From Aquisediminimonas profunda (GTDB lineage: Bacteria; Pseudomonadota; Alphaproteobacteria; Sphingomonadales; Sphingomonadaceae), in contig NZ_CP080327.1 in assembly GCF_019443285.1 (NCBI RefSeq), forward strand, positions 372,001 to 436,000: a stretch of DNA of 64,000 nucleotides. The letters run 5' to 3'. The notes under the pieces were generated by a model that was given only the letters and a program-made list of their open reading frames with translations, ran no database searches and was not told the origin of the DNA. Shown in pieces: positions 61,414-64,000 of this stretch. Within the stretch, counting starts at the first letter, position 1; each line of letters starts with the position of its first letter. The position numbers and the translations under genes were made by a program.

Positions 61414-62252
61414 AGCTGGCGTCCTATTTGCTGCACGGAGCACCGTCTTTCGGGGTCGTGAACGGCGAAGAGATCGTCGATGTCGGCGGCGAACTCCGCG
61501 AGCGGTATGGCAACCTCAAAAACGCCTTAGAGTCGCTCGGCGAGATTCGATGTGCGACCGAGGGCAAAGCCTCCTTTGGGCGAATTGGCGATACACCGAT
61601 GTTACCGCCTATCCCAGATCCTGGGCGGATCATCTGCATCGGGCGCAACTACCGCGCTGATGCACTGAAGGCGGGTCTTGCAATTCCAGATTATCCGATC
61701 CTTTTCACCAGATACCCCGACTCACAAGTTGGGCATCTGCAACCCATCATTCGTCCATCCGTTTCGGACCAATTCGATTGGGAAGGCGAGCTGGCATTTG
61801 TCATTGGCAAGCCCGGGCGGCGCATATCGATTGAAAACGCTCACTGCCATATCGTGGGCTATGCGTGCTACAACGATGGGAGTTTGCGCGATTATCAGCG
61901 CCACACGACCCAGGATGCACCTGGAAAGAATTTCTGGCGGTCCGGTGCGTTTGGTCCCTGGCTGGTAACAAGCGATGAAATCCCCGACCCAACCGCGTTA
62001 GTTGTAACATCAAGCCTCAATGGCGAGATCATGCAACGCGGGGATGTCGCAGACTTCATCTTCCCGATCCCGGAATTGATTGCCTACCTGTCGTCGATCT
62101 TCCCACTGCAACCGGGCGACGTCATCGCAACTGGAACGCCGCTGGGTTGCGGAACCACTCGCGATCCCAAGATATGGCTGAAACCAGGCGATAGGGTTGA
62201 CGTTTCGATCGAGGGTATCGGCACGCTCACCAATTACGTCGCCGATGAATAG
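61410..62252 (+). CDS. FAH family protein (2-oxohepta-3-ene-1,7-dioate hydratase-like)
   Basis: A 280-residue FAH-fold enzyme: short N-terminal domain, then PIPDPGRIICIGRNYRADALKAG, DWEGELAFVIGKPGRR (metal ligands E and E), GYACYNDGSLRDYQRHTTQ (third ligand D) and VIATGTPLGCG. This is the usual form of 2-keto-4-pentenoate/2-oxohepta-3-ene-1,7-dioate hydratases and acylpyruvases. It is coupled to the preceding paralogue (ATGA), but the two are divergent and not a recent duplication. Substrate unknown. Confidence 0.87.
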   Translation: MKLASYLLHGAPSFGVVNGEEIVDVGGELRERYGNLKNALESLGEIRCATEGKASFGRIGDTPMLPPIPDPGRIICIGRNYRADALKAGLAIPDYPILFTRYPDSQVGHLQPIIRPSVSDQFDWEGELAFVIGKPGRRISIENAHCHIVGYACYNDGSLRDYQRHTTQDAPGKNFWRSGAFGPWLVTSDEIPDPTALVVTSSLNGEIMQRGDVADFIFPIPELIAYLSSIFPLQPGDVIATGTPLGCGTTRDPKIWLKPGDRVDVSIEGIGTLTNYVADE

Positions 62253-62261
62253 GGGTGTCAC

Positions 62262-63008
62262 ATGCCATCGGTCTTGATCACGGGCGCCAACAGCGGCTTG
62301 GGTCTTGAATTCACCCGGCAGCTCCTTCGCCTTGGATGGTCGGTCCACGCCTGCTGCCGCAAGCCCGAGAGAGCAGATGACCTGCGCGCACTAAGAGGCG
62401 GCACACCTGAAAGTTTGAATATTCACGCCGTCGATCTTGCCGATTTCGTCAGCATCGACAACCTCGCAACCAAGTTGGCGAGCGCACCCATCGATCTGCT
62501 CATCAACAATGCAGGTGTCATGGACACAACACCAATCGATTTTTCGGAGGACAACCGCCGGAAAGTCCAGGTCTTCGGCGCCTTGAACCATTCCAGCTGG
62601 AGCGAGGTGTTCCTCATCAATGTCATCGGAACGACGCGCCTCACAGAGGTTGTCCTGCCCAATCTGCAAGCCGGCAGCCAGCGTAAGATCGTGATGATTT
62701 CCAGCATAATGGGTAGTATTGAGGCATGTTCACCCAACCGCTTTCCGCCAGGCGGCGGTTTGTATCTTTACCGGTCCTCCAAGGCCGCACTCAACATGAT
62801 TTCTCGAAATCTTGCTGCGGACCTCGCCAGCTGCGGGTTCACGGTTCTCTCGGTCAACCCGGGGTGGGTGAAGACAGCAATGGGCGGCAGAGATGCCATG
62901 CTCGACCCTGAAACAAGCGTCGGCAACATGATCAAAGTCATCAGCAGTGCGACATCGTCGGACAATGGCAGCTTTATTTCGCATGATGGGGCCCGGCTGC
63001 CTTGGTGA
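62262..63008 (+). CDS. Short-chain dehydrogenase/reductase
   Basis: A 248-residue classical SDR: cofactor motif TGANSGLGLEF (TGxxxGxG) near the start, NNAG at about residue 82, catalytic Ser in MISSIMGS, and Y-x-x-x-K in YRSSKAALNM. The loop after the first beta strand (CCRKPERADDL) has Arg/Lys suited to NADP. It may act as a dihydrodiol or hydroxyacid dehydrogenase in the pathway. It follows the second FAH gene by 9 bases. Confidence 0.9.
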   Translation: MPSVLITGANSGLGLEFTRQLLRLGWSVHACCRKPERADDLRALRGGTPESLNIHAVDLADFVSIDNLATKLASAPIDLLINNAGVMDTTPIDFSEDNRRKVQVFGALNHSSWSEVFLINVIGTTRLTEVVLPNLQAGSQRKIVMISSIMGSIEACSPNRFPPGGGLYLYRSSKAALNMISRNLAADLASCGFTVLSVNPGWVKTAMGGRDAMLDPETSVGNMIKVISSATSSDNGSFISHDGARLPW

Positions 63009-63066
63009 ACCAAAATATCACGTGAGGGCATTTGCCGATCCGAGCAAGAAGAAAGGCAGGTTCAAT

Positions 63067-63900
63067 ATGGTCAATACAAACCCCGAAATCGGCAGGTCAG
63101 TTCAAGCGATGGGACTTGCCACCAACTACCATGAGATGGGTGAAGGCCATTCGATCATTTTGCTACACGGCTCAGGGCCCGGGGTCAGCGCGTGGGCGAA
63201 CTGGGGAAGGACCTTGCCTCGGTTGGCTGAGCACTTCCGGGTTATTGCGCCCGATCTGGCCGGTTACGGACACACTCAACTCGACCCCGATGCGGACTAT
63301 ACAATGGCCTATTGGGTGGAGCATTTGCGTAATTTCATCGACGCCCTCAAGCTCGACAAAGTCTCCTTCGTTGGAAATTCGTTCGGCGGCGCGCTGGCCA
63401 CCAATTTTAATCTGCAGTTTCCTGATCGCGTAGAACGCGCTGCGGTCATGGCGGGGCCGGTGTGCGCCTTCGATGTTACGCCGTCGCTCCACAAAGCCTG
63501 GGGTTACAGCAATCCGACACCTGCACTGATGCGCGAGCTGATGACGATCTTTGCCTATGACCCCAGCATCATCTCGGACGAGCTGGTGCATCTGCGCTAT
63601 GAGGCAAGCAATCGATCCGGTTATCGCGAAGCCTATGAAGCCATGTTCCCGCTGAGCAAACGGCAGGCAATCATCGACGATTGGGGCCTGAGCGATGAGC
63701 AGTTTCAGAGCTTCGGCAACGAATGGTTGTTTCTCCACGGCCTAAACGACTCGATTGTGCCGGTCGAAGTTTCGCTTCGCGCTGCCCGCAACATCACGCG
63801 CTCGCAGGCTCGCTTCTTCAATCGCTGCGGCCATTGGATTATGGTCGAGCAGGCTGATCGTTTCTGTCGTGCACTGATTGAATTCTTCTCTGAAATTTGA
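63067..63900 (+). CDS. Meta-cleavage product hydrolase (BphD/TodF-type alpha/beta hydrolase)
   Basis: A 277-residue alpha/beta hydrolase of the carbon-carbon bond hydrolase group: the oxyanion motif HGSGPGVSAWANW, nucleophile Ser105 in GNSFGGALA, Asp228 in GLNDSIVP and His256 in CGHWIMVEQ. HGSGPG with GNSFGG is characteristic of enzymes that cleave 2-hydroxy-6-oxo-dienoates made by extradiol dioxygenases. The start at 63067 is preceded by AGGCAGG. The extradiol-type gene follows 26 bases later. The two products would be the 2-hydroxypentadienoate used by the hydratase and an acid. Confidence 0.93.
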   Translation: MVNTNPEIGRSVQAMGLATNYHEMGEGHSIILLHGSGPGVSAWANWGRTLPRLAEHFRVIAPDLAGYGHTQLDPDADYTMAYWVEHLRNFIDALKLDKVSFVGNSFGGALATNFNLQFPDRVERAAVMAGPVCAFDVTPSLHKAWGYSNPTPALMRELMTIFAYDPSIISDELVHLRYEASNRSGYREAYEAMFPLSKRQAIIDDWGLSDEQFQSFGNEWLFLHGLNDSIVPVEVSLRAARNITRSQARFFNRCGHWIMVEQADRFCRALIEFFSEI

Positions 63901-63926
63901 CCCAAGCCTAAGGAATGGATCCGCTC

Positions 63927-64000
63927 ATGACCGCTCAAGCAACCAAGTCGATACTCGACCTCAAGTTCCTCTCACACGGCACTCTGGAAGTGCACGATAT
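63927..64000 (+). CDS. Start of a probable VOC-fold (extradiol dioxygenase-like) protein, truncated by the window end
   Basis: Only 24 codons are inside the window (MTAQATKSILDLKFLSHGTL, continuing EVHD). The LSHGTLEV segment is like the first strand of vicinal-oxygen-chelate proteins, where the His can be a metal ligand. AAGGA lies ten bases before the ATG. Its place right after a meta-cleavage-product hydrolase makes a ring-cleavage dioxygenase likely, but the visible sequence cannot prove it. Confidence 0.6.
   Translation, partial: MTAQATKSILDLKFLSHGTLEVHD

Overview
The window looks like a chromosomal segment of a Sphingomonadales alphaproteobacterium (Sphingomonadaceae-like). The evidence is a GC-rich sequence, the alphaproteobacterial SOS box GTTC-N7-GTTC in front of an imuA-imuB-dnaE2 operon, FixLJ oxygen sensing, the LppC-rsmI-yraN-gshB neighbourhood, and protein sequences of sphingomonad type. 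The genus cannot be fixed from the sequence alone.

Bases 1-7.5 kb form a low-oxygen block: the end of the copper ATPase ccoI with ccoS (cbb3 oxidase maturation), an OmpW-type porin, a tandem universal stress protein, hemN, and one FixJ regulator flanked by two FixL-like PAS kinases. A perfect FNR/FixK box (2894-2907) lies between the divergent usp and hemN genes.

Bases 7.6-42 kb are mostly core chromosome: an SOS mutasome operon (imuA, imuB, dnaE2), LppC lipoprotein, rsmI, yraN, a membrane diguanylate cyclase, gshB, dedA, a phasin plus wax-ester/DGAT acyltransferase pair, dxs, a tightly overlapping six-gene run (beta-helix protein, di-heme cytochrome c, a small conserved unknown, a zeta-class GST, a GFA protein, a TonB receptor), an M16 protease, the terC-rnd-lptC-lptA-lptB-rpoN run, a double cold-shock-domain protein, marC, folD, a reductase and tRNA-Ala(CGC).

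Bases 42-46 kb are accessory. Directly after the tRNA sits a DUF3489-DUF2924-serine recombinase cassette whose recombinase has lost an internal part of its catalytic domain. It is followed by a GST gene and two gene-poor stretches.

Bases 46-64 kb are catabolic. They hold an epoxide-hydrolase-like and a flavoprotein gene, then a two-armed aromatic meta-cleavage cluster around an IclR regulator. The left arm encodes a 2Fe-2S ferredoxin, a DUF1857 protein, a DmpE-type hydratase, a large indolepyruvate:ferredoxin-oxidoreductase-type enzyme, a cysteine hydrolase, a 71-residue protein, a quinone reductase homologue and a Dld-type D-2-hydroxyacid dehydrogenase. The right arm encodes two FAH-family enzymes, an SDR, a meta-cleavage-product hydrolase and the start of a probable VOC-fold dioxygenase. 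A plausible reading is ring hydroxylation fed by the ferredoxin, extradiol cleavage, then hydrolysis or CoA-dependent oxidative decarboxylation of the oxoacid product, then hydratase and FAH steps. The substrate is not visible. The coexistence of a meta-cleavage hydrolase with a 2-oxoacid:ferredoxin oxidoreductase is the feature of this cluster most worth testing.
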